DNA of 64,000 nucleotides, taken from Akkermansia muciniphila (GTDB taxonomy: Bacteria > Verrucomicrobiota > Verrucomicrobiia > Limisphaerales > SIBE01). Below, piece by piece: positions 28,213 through 37,096 of the stretch. Made by a program: the position numbers and the translations under genes. The notes under the pieces were generated by a model that was given only the letters and a program-made list of their open reading frames with translations, did no database searches and was not told the DNA's origin. The DNA lies in NCBI GenBank assembly GCA_945861765.1, contig CAMAWP010000003.1:1-64000 (forward strand), given 5' to 3'. Numbering within the stretch: position 1 is the first letter of the stretch; the number at the start of each line of letters is the position of its first letter.

Positions 28213-29652
28213 ATGAACATCTCTGAACACCACTTCAATGAATACCGCAAAAAGATCAGCCGCCGGTGGTTCTTCAAGGAATGCGGCGTCGGGCTCGGCG
28301 CCGTTGCGCTCGGTTCGCTCCTGAACGAAACACTTTTCGCCACGGCCGCAAAGCCGTCGCTTGTCAACCCGCTTGCTCCCAAACAGCCACCTTTCAAGGC
28401 CAAGGCCAAGAACGTCATCTACCTTTTCATGGCGGGCGCGCCCAGCCACCTCGATCTCTTCGATTACAAACCCGAATTGGTGAAATGGAATGGTAAGCTT
28501 CCCCCTTCCGATTTGGTGAAGGGTTATCGGGCTGCCTTTATCAATCCAAGTTCCAAGCTCCTCGGCCCAAAATTCAAATTTGCCAAGCACGGGCAATGTG
28601 GCGCGGAACTGTCCGAGTTACTACCGCACTTGGCAACCGTCGCGGACGACATCGCCATCGTGAAGTCGATGCACACGGACGCCTTTAACCATGCGCCCGG
28701 CCAGATTTTCATGAACACCGGCTCGGTGCAGTTCGGGCGTCCGAGCATGGGCGCGTGGGTCACTTACGGCCTCGGCAGTGAATCGCAGGATTTGCCGTCT
28801 TATGTTGTCTTCAGCTCCGGCAGCAAGGGCACCAGCGGCGGCGCGTCCAATTGGGGTTGCGGTTTTCTCCCATCGCTCTATCAGGGCGTCCTGTTTCGCA
28901 GCCAAGGCGAGCCGATTCTTTATCTTTCAAACCCGAAGGGCGTGGACACCGAGATCCAGCGAGATTCGCTCGATACAATCAGGCGACTCAACGAGAAGCG
29001 GCTGGACGTGGTCGGCGACCCTGAAATCGCCACGCGCATCAATTCGTTCGAGATGGCTTACCGAATGCAAACCAGTGCGCCTGAACTGATGGACATCGCG
29101 AAGGAGCCGAAGGAAATTCTGGAAATGTACGGCGCGGAACCTGGCAAATCTTCTTTCGCAAATAATTGCCTTCTGGCCCGCCGTCTCGTCGAGCGCGGTG
29201 TGCGCTTCGTTCAACTTTTCCATGAAGCATGGGATCAGCACGGCAACTTGACCAAGGATCTTCGGAAAAACTGCCAGGACACCGATAGGCCCTGCGCAGC
29301 GTTGGTCAGAGATCTCAAGCAGCGTGGCTTGCTCAAAGACACGATCGTGATCTGGGGCGGTGAGTTCGGCCGCACACCGATGGTTCAAGGCGGAGACGAT
29401 GGCCGCGATCACCATCCCAATGCGTTCAGCATGTGGATGGCGGGCGGTGGTGTGAAGCCAGGCGTCTCGGTGGGTGAGACCGACCAGTTCGGATTTAACG
29501 CCGTGCGCGACAAAGTCCACGTCCACGATCTCCACGCGACGCTGCTCCACTTGCTCGGCTTCGATCACACGAAACTCACATATCGGTTTCAAGGCCGTGA
29601 CTTCCGGTTGACTGACGTGCATGGAGAACTCGTGGAGAAGCTGCTGGCCTAA
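28213..29652 (+). CDS. DUF1501 family protein, Tat-exported
   Basis: 479 residues from ATG 28213 (GAGGAG 9 bases upstream). The N-terminus has a twin-arginine signal ([20 protein letters not shown]). The rest is the DUF1501 sulfatase/alkaline-phosphatase-like fold: [65 protein letters not shown] and [22 protein letters not shown]1501 proteins are regular partners of PSD1 proteins in this phylum; the exact reaction is not established. Upstream in-frame codons reach into the antisense ORF6N gene and are not used here. Confidence 0.92.
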   Translation: MNISEHHFNEYRKKISRRWFFKECGVGLGAVALGSLLNETLFATAAKPSLVNPLAPKQPPFKAKAKNVIYLFMAGAPSHLDLFDYKPELVKWNGKLPPSDLVKGYRAAFINPSSKLLGPKFKFAKHGQCGAELSELLPHLATVADDIAIVKSMHTDAFNHAPGQIFMNTGSVQFGRPSMGAWVTYGLGSESQDLPSYVVFSSGSKGTSGGASNWGCGFLPSLYQGVLFRSQGEPILYLSNPKGVDTEIQRDSLDTIRRLNEKRLDVVGDPEIATRINSFEMAYRMQTSAPELMDIAKEPKEILEMYGAEPGKSSFANNCLLARRLVERGVRFVQLFHEAWDQHGNLTKDLRKNCQDTDRPCAALVRDLKQRGLLKDTIVIWGGEFGRTPMVQGGDDGRDHHPNAFSMWMAGGGVKPGVSVGETDQFGFNAVRDKVHVHDLHATLLHLLGFDHTKLTYRFQGRDFRLTDVHGELVEKLLA

Positions 29653-29793
29653 AGCCGAAAGCATCTCGACAGTATGCCCTGTGCGCCGAATTCCTCGATA
29701 GCACTGGTAAATTGCTGGGGCTTGTGTAAAGGTTCGGCACGCCGGAATGAACTCGTTAATTTCTAAAACCTAATAACTGATACAATATTTGTT

Positions 29794-30114
29794 ATGGCTC
29801 ATGTCGTTACCACCAAATGTCTAGGCTGCAAATTTACTGATTGCGTCGAGGTCTGCCCCGTTGCCTGCTTCTACGAGTTGGACGGTCAGCTCATAATTCA
29901 TCCGGATGAATGCATCGACTGCACCGCTTGCGTGGCTGAATGCCCGGTTGAAGCCATCTATGTCGATCACGCGGTTCCCGAAGAATTCAATGCGAGCACC
30001 GAGTTCAACGCGACTGAAAGCCTGAGGGTGAAAGCGGCGGGCCAGGAAGCGATCACCTCCAAGAAAGAGCCGCTGCCGACCGCTCAACAAAGAAAAGCAG
30101 AACTGGGCTACTAA
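29794..30114 (+). CDS. fdxA: 7Fe ferredoxin
   Basis: 106 residues. The two cluster-binding regions of 7Fe ([3Fe-4S][4Fe-4S]) ferredoxins are evident: [20 protein letters not shown] (Cys9, 12, 17, 21) and [17 protein letters not shown]. The C-terminal helix-rich tail is that of the FdxA type. Soluble low-potential electron carrier. A TACAAT hexamer at 29781 could be a -10 element, which would place the transcript start almost on the ATG. The TAA stop abuts a long inverted repeat. Confidence 0.94.
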   Translation: MAHVVTTKCLGCKFTDCVEVCPVACFYELDGQLIIHPDECIDCTACVAECPVEAIYVDHAVPEEFNASTEFNATESLRVKAAGQEAITSKKEPLPTAQQRKAELGY

Positions 30115-30275
30115 TTCCAATTTGCTTTCAAGTTGAGAGTAATTCGCTGGTCTGCCGGGCGTCTGGCTTCGTTGCTTGTCAGTCACAGATCACGGTGGAT
30201 TTGCTCCTTCCTCGCGCCTCGCCAGCCGCCCGGCATCCGGCGCGCCTTAACCTCAACTTGAAAGCAACTTGGAAT
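30114..30275. repeat. 162-bp imperfect palindrome (MITE/REP-like)
   Basis: The outer arms at 30114-30137 and 30252-30275 are inverted copies of 24 bases with one mismatch (ATTCCAA followed by T or G, then TTGCTTTCAAGTTGAG). Inside them a second inverted pair (TGCCGGGCGTCTGGC against TGCCGGGCGGCTGGC) continues the stem, so the transcript could fold into an imperfect hairpin of about 60 pairs with a loop near 30185-30215. No reading frame lies within. It could be a non-autonomous mobile element, a REP-type repeat, or a structured 3' end of the fdxA mRNA. Confidence 0.7.
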
Positions 30276-30586
30276 AAGTTGACCGTTTCACACCTGGTAA
30301 CGAAGCAAGTCGTTTGCGCTACGCAGCACAGCCTTTCGGAAGCCTCCGGTTTTCCGGGCTGACCACTCCGAAGCTTCAGATCGCAGGGGTGGCTCTTTAG
30401 CTTATGGCCTTCGATTCAGCTCGTGAGCCGAGGGTGCTTCCGCCGACCCGGACCCGACCCGGAGCTGTCCGTCCGCCAGGCTGAGATGACGCTGGGTCGC
30501 TCCTGCCAGCGCTGGGTTGCGGGCGACGTTGGGAATCATCGAGGTTTGCCTTGGTGTCCCGGTTCTGCCAAGAAAGACGGTGCTGC
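30276..30586. other. Non-coding stretch
   Basis: Between the palindrome and the membrane protein gene. A small inverted pair (GGAAGCCTCCGG-TTTT-CCGG) is visible near 30336. No gene or RNA family recognised. Confidence 0.4.
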
Positions 30587-33118
30587 ATGACAAATTCACA
30601 TTCAGGCTCCGCTGCTGCCAGCGAGTCTCGCGTACTGACCCGGACTTCGTTGAGGAGGCTATTCGTCCTATTCTTCTCCTCCGGTGCGTTGGCATTGATC
30701 TACGAGGTAATTTGGCAAAGGCAATTCGCGTTGGTGCTGGGCGGCGCCGCACCCGCCGCAGCGGCGGTGCTGGCGGCCTATTTCGCCGGTTTGGGCCTGG
30801 GTAGCTTCGCATTGGGCGCGGCTGCGGCAAGATGGCCTCGCCCACTCCGAGCCTATGCCGCTTTGGAGGCTTTGATCGCGGTGGGTGCGCTGCTAGTGGC
30901 ACCGCTCCTGAGCGGATTGGAACGACTCCACCCGTGGTTGTTCGAGCGGCTGAGTCAGCATCCGAGCCTGTTCTGTCTGGCCAAGGCCTTGCTGGCGTTT
31001 TTTCCGCTCGCGATGCCCACCTTTTGCATGGGTGGAACGTTGCCGGTGCTGGGCCGCCTTGTTGATGCCGGCCAACGCAGGCTTGGATGCAACGCCGGCT
31101 TGCTTTACGTCGCCAACACAGCTGGAGCAGCCGCTGGAGCGCTGTGCGTGCCGTTTTTCCTGCTGCCGGTTTTCGGGGTGACGGGCAGCACATGGCTCTG
31201 CGCGACTGGCAATCTGTTCGTAGCGCTGGCTGCTTGGCAAATGGATACTCATCTGGCGCGCGACGCCAACCCGCAGCCTCAAGCCTTAAGAACACACGAT
31301 GAAAAGAACAGGCTGTCATGGAAGAGTCCGGTCCTGGTATTGGCTTTGTTATCCGGCCTGGTCACTTTCATCCTGCAAGTGTTGTGGAACCGCGCCTTTG
31401 CTCAGGTTCACGAGAATTCGGTATATTCGTTTGCGGTCCTTGTATCCATTTTGATACTTGCTCTGGCGTTCGGGGCGCACTTGGCGCGCGTGGGATTGAA
31501 GCGAAGACTGGCACCGCATAAACTGATTGGCTGGGCCTGGGTACTCGGAGGAGCTGCTGTAATGGTCACTCCTTGGCTTTTTCTTCGACTAACCGATGGG
31601 CTGCGTTATCTGCCCTCGGATGGAGGCTGGAGCCGCTACGCTCTTCGAATTGTTGAAGTGGCGATGGCCGTGCTCCTGCTCCCTGTGATGTTCCTAGGAG
31701 TTGGTTTGCCGGTGATCATGGAACAGGCAGGTCAACAACAACGCGCCGACTCCAGCGTGATTCTTGGGCGGGTGCTCTCCGCAAACATCATCGGTTCCGT
31801 GATTGGCGCTTTGGCAGCCGGTTTTCTGTTGCCCCGTTGGATCGGGGTTTGGAGCAGTGTGCTGCTAACGGCCGCCCTGCTTGTCACTGCCGGGAGCTGG
31901 CAGCTTGTTTCAATGATGAACCACACGGTGAAAGCACTTTTGCGATTGGCGCTTCTGGCGGGCTTTTGCGCGAGCCTCTGGCCCATTTCAAAAGTTGAAT
32001 GGCCTCGAGTGCGAGTTGCGGAATCGGAAGGGGAGCGATTGGTGGCTGTCTCCGAAGGGACCTACGGCATCGTGGCTGTGGTCGAGCGCGCGAATTCACG
32101 GCGCCTAAAATTGAACAACTATTACGTCTTGGGCGGGACTGCCTCATCCGGAGATGAACGAATGCAGGCCCATGTGCCTCTCCTGCTGCATCCCTCGCCT
32201 CGAAGCGTAGCGGTCCTCGGCTTAGGCACGGGCATAACGGCGAGCGGAGCGTTGTTTCATCCCGTCGATCAAATCACAGCCGTGGAACTCGTCCCAGAGG
32301 TCGTCACCGCAGCTAGAGACCATTTCGCCGAGGCTAACGGCGCAGTGCTCGATAACAGAAAAACTCGAGTCGTTGCCGAAGACGCTCGGAGCTATTTGCG
32401 TGGAACGTCGGCGCGATTCGATGTGATTATCGGTGATCTCGTCGTGCCCTGGCGTCAGGGCGAGGGGGCATTGCTCACACTCGAACACTTCTCCGCGGCT
32501 CGGCAGGCATTGGCTCCGGGAGGCTTGTTTTGCCAATGGCTGCCCCTGTTTCAACTTTCGGAACCCGAGGTGCAGATACTCCTTCGAACTTTTCTGTCGA
32601 TCTTTCCTCGCGCTTTCGTTTGGCGCGGCGACTTTTCGCCGAACCAGCCCACCATCGCTCTGATTGGAAGCCTTGAGCCGTTCGAACTCAAACCGTCCGA
32701 CATTGAACGTCGCATTCGCGAACTGAGGCTGGATCCGCTCAATCCTCAGCTAGCGGAGACGCCAGCCTTCTGGATGCATTTCATCGGCGTCATTCACGCG
32801 CAGGATTTAGCCTCGAACGAAAATCGGATTAACCGGGAGGATCGCCCGTGGATTGAGTTGCTTGGTCCGATGCGGCACGGACGAGAATCTTTGTGTATTG
32901 GGCGGCGATTTCAGGCCTGGCTCAGCGAGTTGAAGCAGCAAACACGAGGCCGTTCTCCCAATTTGAACGCGACGGAAGCCGCGGGTTTCGAAGCGGGCGA
33001 TCTCATGCTGGAATTCACACTGTTATTATCCGAAGAAAATCAGACAACTGCCAACGAGGTTCAAGCACACTTACGAAGCCTTCTCCCCGTGCAGGCATTC
33101 AAGAAGATCTTTCCGTAG
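30587..33118 (+). CDS. Membrane-fused spermidine-synthase-like protein
   Basis: 843 residues from ATG 30587 (AGAAAG upstream); the frame is open a little further. Residues 1 to about 470 form an MFS-like membrane domain of roughly 12-14 hydrophobic helices (ALALIYEVIWQRQFALVLGG, LAAYFAGLGLGSFALG, ALLSGLVTFILQVLWNRAFA). The C-terminal part has the Rossmann methyltransferase fold of polyamine synthases: SVAVLGLGTGITASGALF, ITAVELVPEVV and VVAEDARSYL, then DVIIGDLVVPWRQGEGALLT. The catalytic aspartate region differs from true spermidine synthases, so activity on polyamines is uncertain. Such fusions are common in environmental bacteria and mostly uncharacterised. Confidence 0.85.
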   Translation: MTNSHSGSAAASESRVLTRTSLRRLFVLFFSSGALALIYEVIWQRQFALVLGGAAPAAAAVLAAYFAGLGLGSFALGAAAARWPRPLRAYAALEALIAVGALLVAPLLSGLERLHPWLFERLSQHPSLFCLAKALLAFFPLAMPTFCMGGTLPVLGRLVDAGQRRLGCNAGLLYVANTAGAAAGALCVPFFLLPVFGVTGSTWLCATGNLFVALAAWQMDTHLARDANPQPQALRTHDEKNRLSWKSPVLVLALLSGLVTFILQVLWNRAFAQVHENSVYSFAVLVSILILALAFGAHLARVGLKRRLAPHKLIGWAWVLGGAAVMVTPWLFLRLTDGLRYLPSDGGWSRYALRIVEVAMAVLLLPVMFLGVGLPVIMEQAGQQQRADSSVILGRVLSANIIGSVIGALAAGFLLPRWIGVWSSVLLTAALLVTAGSWQLVSMMNHTVKALLRLALLAGFCASLWPISKVEWPRVRVAESEGERLVAVSEGTYGIVAVVERANSRRLKLNNYYVLGGTASSGDERMQAHVPLLLHPSPRSVAVLGLGTGITASGALFHPVDQITAVELVPEVVTAARDHFAEANGAVLDNRKTRVVAEDARSYLRGTSARFDVIIGDLVVPWRQGEGALLTLEHFSAARQALAPGGLFCQWLPLFQLSEPEVQILLRTFLSIFPRAFVWRGDFSPNQPTIALIGSLEPFELKPSDIERRIRELRLDPLNPQLAETPAFWMHFIGVIHAQDLASNENRINREDRPWIELLGPMRHGRESLCIGRRFQAWLSELKQQTRGRSPNLNATEAAGFEAGDLMLEFTLLLSEENQTTANEVQAHLRSLLPVQAFKKIFP

Positions 33119-33363
33119 GCACCTTGAGAGGCGTGCGCCCGTGCTGCGTCGATGCGTTGGGTCGCGCAACGCCAATTTTGGAGTAAGAATGGACAGAATT
33201 CAAACGCTGCTTTCGGCATCTTCTTTCCAGTTAGGATTCGGTAATGAAACGCCGGGTTGAATACGTTTCGCTTCGTAAACTTGTCTGTTCACCCACAAAA
33301 AACACCATGTCGCCCCTTGCCTGTTTACGATCATGCTCTTTCTTGGCAAGGATACGGCTGAAA

Positions 33364-34545
33364 ATGACTACCAACCAAACCATCCCTTCCGTTTTTATGC
33401 GGCTCGCACGCGCGCTCTTGACTGTCAGTGTTTTGATCGGCGTCGTCGGATTCAAATCCGCTGCCCTCGGACAGGGCTGAGTGGTCGCACGCATAAGCTC
33501 GCCCAGTTTGGGTGCAGCCTCGTATCAAGAAAAGGGAGCGTGGACCGCCGCGGTGAGCCACCGTTGGCAATACTCGGACAAACATTTTGTCGGGGATGTC
33601 GAGCAGGTCTATCGCGAGAAAGAAGGGAGCCAGGTGATCAACGACATGAACGTTATTGATCTCTCCGTAAGCTATGCGGTGACCAAACGCATCAACCTAA
33701 CCCTCGCCGTCCCCTTTCAGTTCGCGACGCGCTCGCAGACGATTCGGGACACCAGGAGAGTGCCGGGGACAGGAGCGAGCGGTCCATTCCTAAATCCCAG
33801 TCCGTTTCCCGGCCCAGACGGTCGAGTCAACGGCGCGGTTTTTGATCGCTTTGAAACCTCTGCGGGCGGTTTAAGTGACATCAAATTGCTGGCCACGAGT
33901 TGGTTGTTTGATCCCGAGACACACAAGAATCAGAACATTTCGGTGGGATTAGGGATGCTGTTCCCCACCGGCGAAAAGGATCACAAGGGTGTCTTTGAGC
34001 AGTTTAATACCAATTCACCGGGCTTTATTGCCACGACGGAACAAAATGTGGACAATTCGATTCAACCAGGCTCCGGCGCTTGGGGCATCATATTCGACGT
34101 CTCCGCCTTCAAGGAGATATTCAAGAATTTCAATCTTTTCGCGGCGGGCACTTACGTCGCCACTCCCGAGAGGGACGCTGGCGTGATATCAGGAAGCCTA
34201 ACCGCCGCCAATCCCACGATTTGGTCTGTTAACGATTCCTATCTCGCCCGGGCAGGATTTGGCTATGCGTTTTTGCCGAAATATGGACTTACATTTACGT
34301 TGAGCGGGCGCTTGGAAGGTGCCCCGGTCCACGACCTCATCGGCAGCAGTGAAGGCCGACGACGACCTGGTTATGCCGTATCCATCGAGCCTGGAATAGT
34401 GTTTACCAAGAATCGTTGGTTCGCCTCCTTCAGCACTCCCGTAGCGCTGTATCGCAACCGGACACAAAGTGCTGTGGAGACCACTGGCGGGGACGCGGCA
34501 TTTGCGGATTTCATGACTTTATTCAGCGCCGGGCGCAGTTTTTAG
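33364..34545 (+). pseudogene. Outer-membrane beta-barrel protein interrupted by in-frame TGA
   Basis: An export signal (MRLARALLTVSVLIGVVGF, starting a few codons after ATG 33364) is followed in the same frame by GQG, a TGA at 33478-33480, and then about 354 codons of mature protein. The latter shows alternating beta-strand patterns (NVIDLSVSYAVTKRINLTLA, SVGLGMLFPTGEKDHKG, YGLTFTLSGRLEGAP) and a C-terminal Phe, as in porin-like barrels; it resembles the transporter/MetA-type outer membrane family. One change from TGG (Trp) to TGA would explain the break. A restart at GTG 33481 would give a protein without signal peptide. Could also be a sequencing error. Confidence 0.7.
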
Positions 34546-34551
34546 CCAAGG

Positions 34552-35991
34552 CTAAGGTTTGACCGTGCTTCGGTTTCCACCCGGTTTTACGGCGAGTCCT
34601 TCACGGATGGCAGTTTCGACTTGCGCCGGAGGTTTTCCAGAGGCGCGATACGCTGCGGCTGTTCCGCTCACGTAGGCCGTCGATGCAGAAGTGCCACTAA
34701 TGAGGTAGGATTGACCGTTGTATTGCACGACGCTGAGTCCGGGCGCGATGACATCCACGAAGCTGCCGCGGTTCGCATAGGGAGCCAGATTTCCCTTTTT
34801 ATCGCCAGCTGTAACCGCCACCACTTCCGAATAAGCAGCCGGATAGATGGGCGCGGTTGAAGGTTCGTTGCCGGCGGCACCGAAGAAAAGCACTCCCGAT
34901 TTGTAGGATTCCTGAATGAGATTAGACAAGAGTTTGCTCTCTCCCGCGCCTCCCATGCTCAAGTTGATAATCGTGGCTCCCGCATTGATCGCGGTGTAAA
35001 TGCCTTTGGCGACGTCAAAAGTCGTTGTCTCCGTACTGGTGCCATAGACATCCACAGGCAGAATTCGCACGGTCGAACCGCCATTTTCTTGCGTGGCGAG
35101 CGAGAGGCCCTGGAGAATTGTTTCCGCCATTGAAGTTCCGTGGCTGAGTTGACCATCCATCTTAGGCGACTCACCAGCCACAGCAATGGACGGGAGGAGA
35201 AACTCGTTCATGCCAGGGGCGAGCGGCTGCACGGGCATATCGATCAATCCGACAATTACTTTGCTGGCATCGGTGCTCACCTTTGGTTTCAGGGAGAAGG
35301 GAGGAGGAGGACTGCTGAGCTGCAGTTTTTCAGTCCGCGTTGGAGAACCAACAGAATAGTTGGAATCGACATCGATAGAGTTTTTTTCCGTCGCCAAGGT
35401 TTCGCGGGCGGCATCAGCATCGGCTTCGTCCTTGAACTGTAGGCGATAACTATGCAGATCTTCGGCGCTCCCGATGACTTTGGCACCGAGTCGTCGCGCC
35501 AAGGCTTCGATACTTTCCTTTGATCCTGGTTTGAGAGTCACGATCAGTTCGTTGGGTATGGCTTTGTTGGCTGTCGATTTGCCTTTTGGTTCTTGAGCGA
35601 CCGGGATCAGTTGGGTCGCCTCTTGCAACGAAGTGCGATAAATGAAGAGTTTCGCCGGAGCATTTGTTTGAGTGAGCAACGCGAAATTCACGTCTCCAAG
35701 CAATCGGCGAAGGGCTTCGCTGGGTGAAAGATTTTTAAACTTAACGGAAACCACCCGGTCGGTCTCAGGCTCCAGATAAATTTCCCAACCTGTAGCAGCC
35801 GAAATCTTGCTCAGGACAGTCTTCAAGTCCCAAGATTCGATCTGGGCATCAACTTTACTTTGTTTTGCTTTCCAGACCAGCGAGTCAGCGTTCACCCATC
35901 CTGACATCGGCCCGCAAATCAAAAACGACCCTAACCCTAAGCCGAAGATTCCCAGTCGATTTCGCCATCGCGCTCTCATTGTGCTCAACAC
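34552..35991 (-). CDS. Exported subtilisin-like (S8) protease with STN-like domain
   Basis: 479 residues with signal segment (13-30). Residues about 48-105 look like an STN/secretin short N-terminal domain (DLKTVLSKISAATGWEIYLE, VVSVKFKNLSPSEALRRLLG). Residues about 147-212 look like an I9-type propeptide (NELIVTLKPGSKESIEALAR). The S8 catalytic domain follows with Asp251 (VGLIDMPV), His284 (LSHGTS), oxyanion Asn375 (AAGNEP) and Ser435 (SGTSAST). The usual DTG around the Asp is DMP, but the triad is complete, so activity is likely. STN plus peptidase is an uncommon combination; STN domains otherwise dock secretins or TonB receptors. Converges on the porin gene with a 6-base gap. Confidence 0.88.
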   Translation of the reverse strand: MLSTMRARWRNRLGIFGLGLGSFLICGPMSGWVNADSLVWKAKQSKVDAQIESWDLKTVLSKISAATGWEIYLEPETDRVVSVKFKNLSPSEALRRLLGDVNFALLTQTNAPAKLFIYRTSLQEATQLIPVAQEPKGKSTANKAIPNELIVTLKPGSKESIEALARRLGAKVIGSAEDLHSYRLQFKDEADADAARETLATEKNSIDVDSNYSVGSPTRTEKLQLSSPPPPFSLKPKVSTDASKVIVGLIDMPVQPLAPGMNEFLLPSIAVAGESPKMDGQLSHGTSMAETILQGLSLATQENGGSTVRILPVDVYGTSTETTTFDVAKGIYTAINAGATIINLSMGGAGESKLLSNLIQESYKSGVLFFGAAGNEPSTAPIYPAAYSEVVAVTAGDKKGNLAPYANRGSFVDVIAPGLSVVQYNGQSYLISGTSASTAYVSGTAAAYRASGKPPAQVETAIREGLAVKPGGNRSTVKP

Positions 35992-36141
35992 TAGGATAGA
36001 ACCCTGGTACGGTCAAAACGTTGTGGTACAATTCCAAGTAATAAATCCACGGCGGAAAAAACAGTGGTTTGGTTGGAAGTGACTCCGAGTTTCAGCTTGC
36101 GATAAGGCAAGCCAATTTGTTACAACCACTCGCAAACACTT

Positions 36142-36897
36142 ATGGCAGCAATCGGTCGATTTCAAAAGGGCGACGAAATATTTCACGCAAAAGTTGTGGA
36201 TGGTGAGCTTTTTCGGTTGCAGGGCGATGTCTTTGGATCACCTTCTTACGAGAAGAAACCCATTCCACTCAAAGGGGTTAAGACCCTCATCCCGGTGACG
36301 CCTTCCAAGGTGATCGCCGTGGGACTGAACTATGCCGATCATGCCCGCGAGTCAGGCAAACCGCTTCCCAAGGAGCCACTTTTCTGGCTCAAAGCTCCGA
36401 CATCTCTGATTCCAGATGGTGGAAAAATCGATATTCCTTTTCTGTCGCATCGGACAGATTATGAGGCGGAACTGGCGATTGTGATAGGGCGCCGGATGCG
36501 AAATGTGACGTCAGCAGCGGCGGCTCGTTACATCTTTGGATATACGGCTGCGGAGGATATCAGCGACCGGACCATTCAGAACTCGGAAAGCCAATTTGCT
36601 CGGTGCAAGTCTTTTGACACGTTCACTCCGCTGGGACCGTACGTGGAGACGAAGATAGATCCGCATGATTTAACGATTCAGTTATTTCAGAATGGCCAGC
36701 TTCGGCAGAATTCGAATACCAGCCAGCTCATTTTCAATTGCTTCCAATTAGTGAGCTTTATTTCCGTGAACATGACGCTGTTGCCTGGGGATATCATTCT
36801 CACCGGAACGCCCAGCGGGGTAGGACCAATCGAACCGGGAGACCGGCTTGAAGTTCGGATTCAAGGTTTGTCACCTCTGGTGAATACCGTGAAATGA
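36142..36897 (+). CDS. Fumarylacetoacetate hydrolase family enzyme
   Basis: 251 residues. The FAH fold region contains VIAVGLNYADHARESG, FLSHRTDYEAELAIVIG (metal-binding Glu-x-Glu of the family), YTAAEDISDRTIQ, and LLPGDIILTGTPSGVGPI. Members act as C-C hydrolases, oxaloacetate decarboxylases or 2-keto-4-pentenoate hydratase-like enzymes; the window gives no pathway neighbours to choose between them. Cytoplasmic. Divergent from the protease gene with a 150-base spacer. Confidence 0.9.
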   Translation: MAAIGRFQKGDEIFHAKVVDGELFRLQGDVFGSPSYEKKPIPLKGVKTLIPVTPSKVIAVGLNYADHARESGKPLPKEPLFWLKAPTSLIPDGGKIDIPFLSHRTDYEAELAIVIGRRMRNVTSAAAARYIFGYTAAEDISDRTIQNSESQFARCKSFDTFTPLGPYVETKIDPHDLTIQLFQNGQLRQNSNTSQLIFNCFQLVSFISVNMTLLPGDIILTGTPSGVGPIEPGDRLEVRIQGLSPLVNTVK

Positions 36898-37096
36898 CCA
36901 GAGCGGGCTCATTGCGAACGCCGAACTAGTTTCCTGTAGCCCAAGACCAAATGCTTCTCAGGCAACGCCGTCGTTCATAAGTTTGCCACGCTGGTTTCTC
37001 CATGTCCAGGATTGCTAACTCAAATCGCGACGCCCAAATAATCAACCCGGTGCTCGCGCCTATTACTCACTTCAAATTCATCCCATAAAGTCTCCC

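Noticed and set aside
30402-31319. 305-codon minus-strand frame
   Set aside because: Arg/Pro/Ala-rich translation typical of the antisense of a GC-rich gene; it lies opposite the start of the spermidine-synthase-like protein.
34545-34566. Small inverted repeat TTAGCC-AA-GGCTAA between the converging porin and protease genes
   Set aside because: Stem of only six pairs with a two-base loop and no T-tract; too weak to call a terminator.
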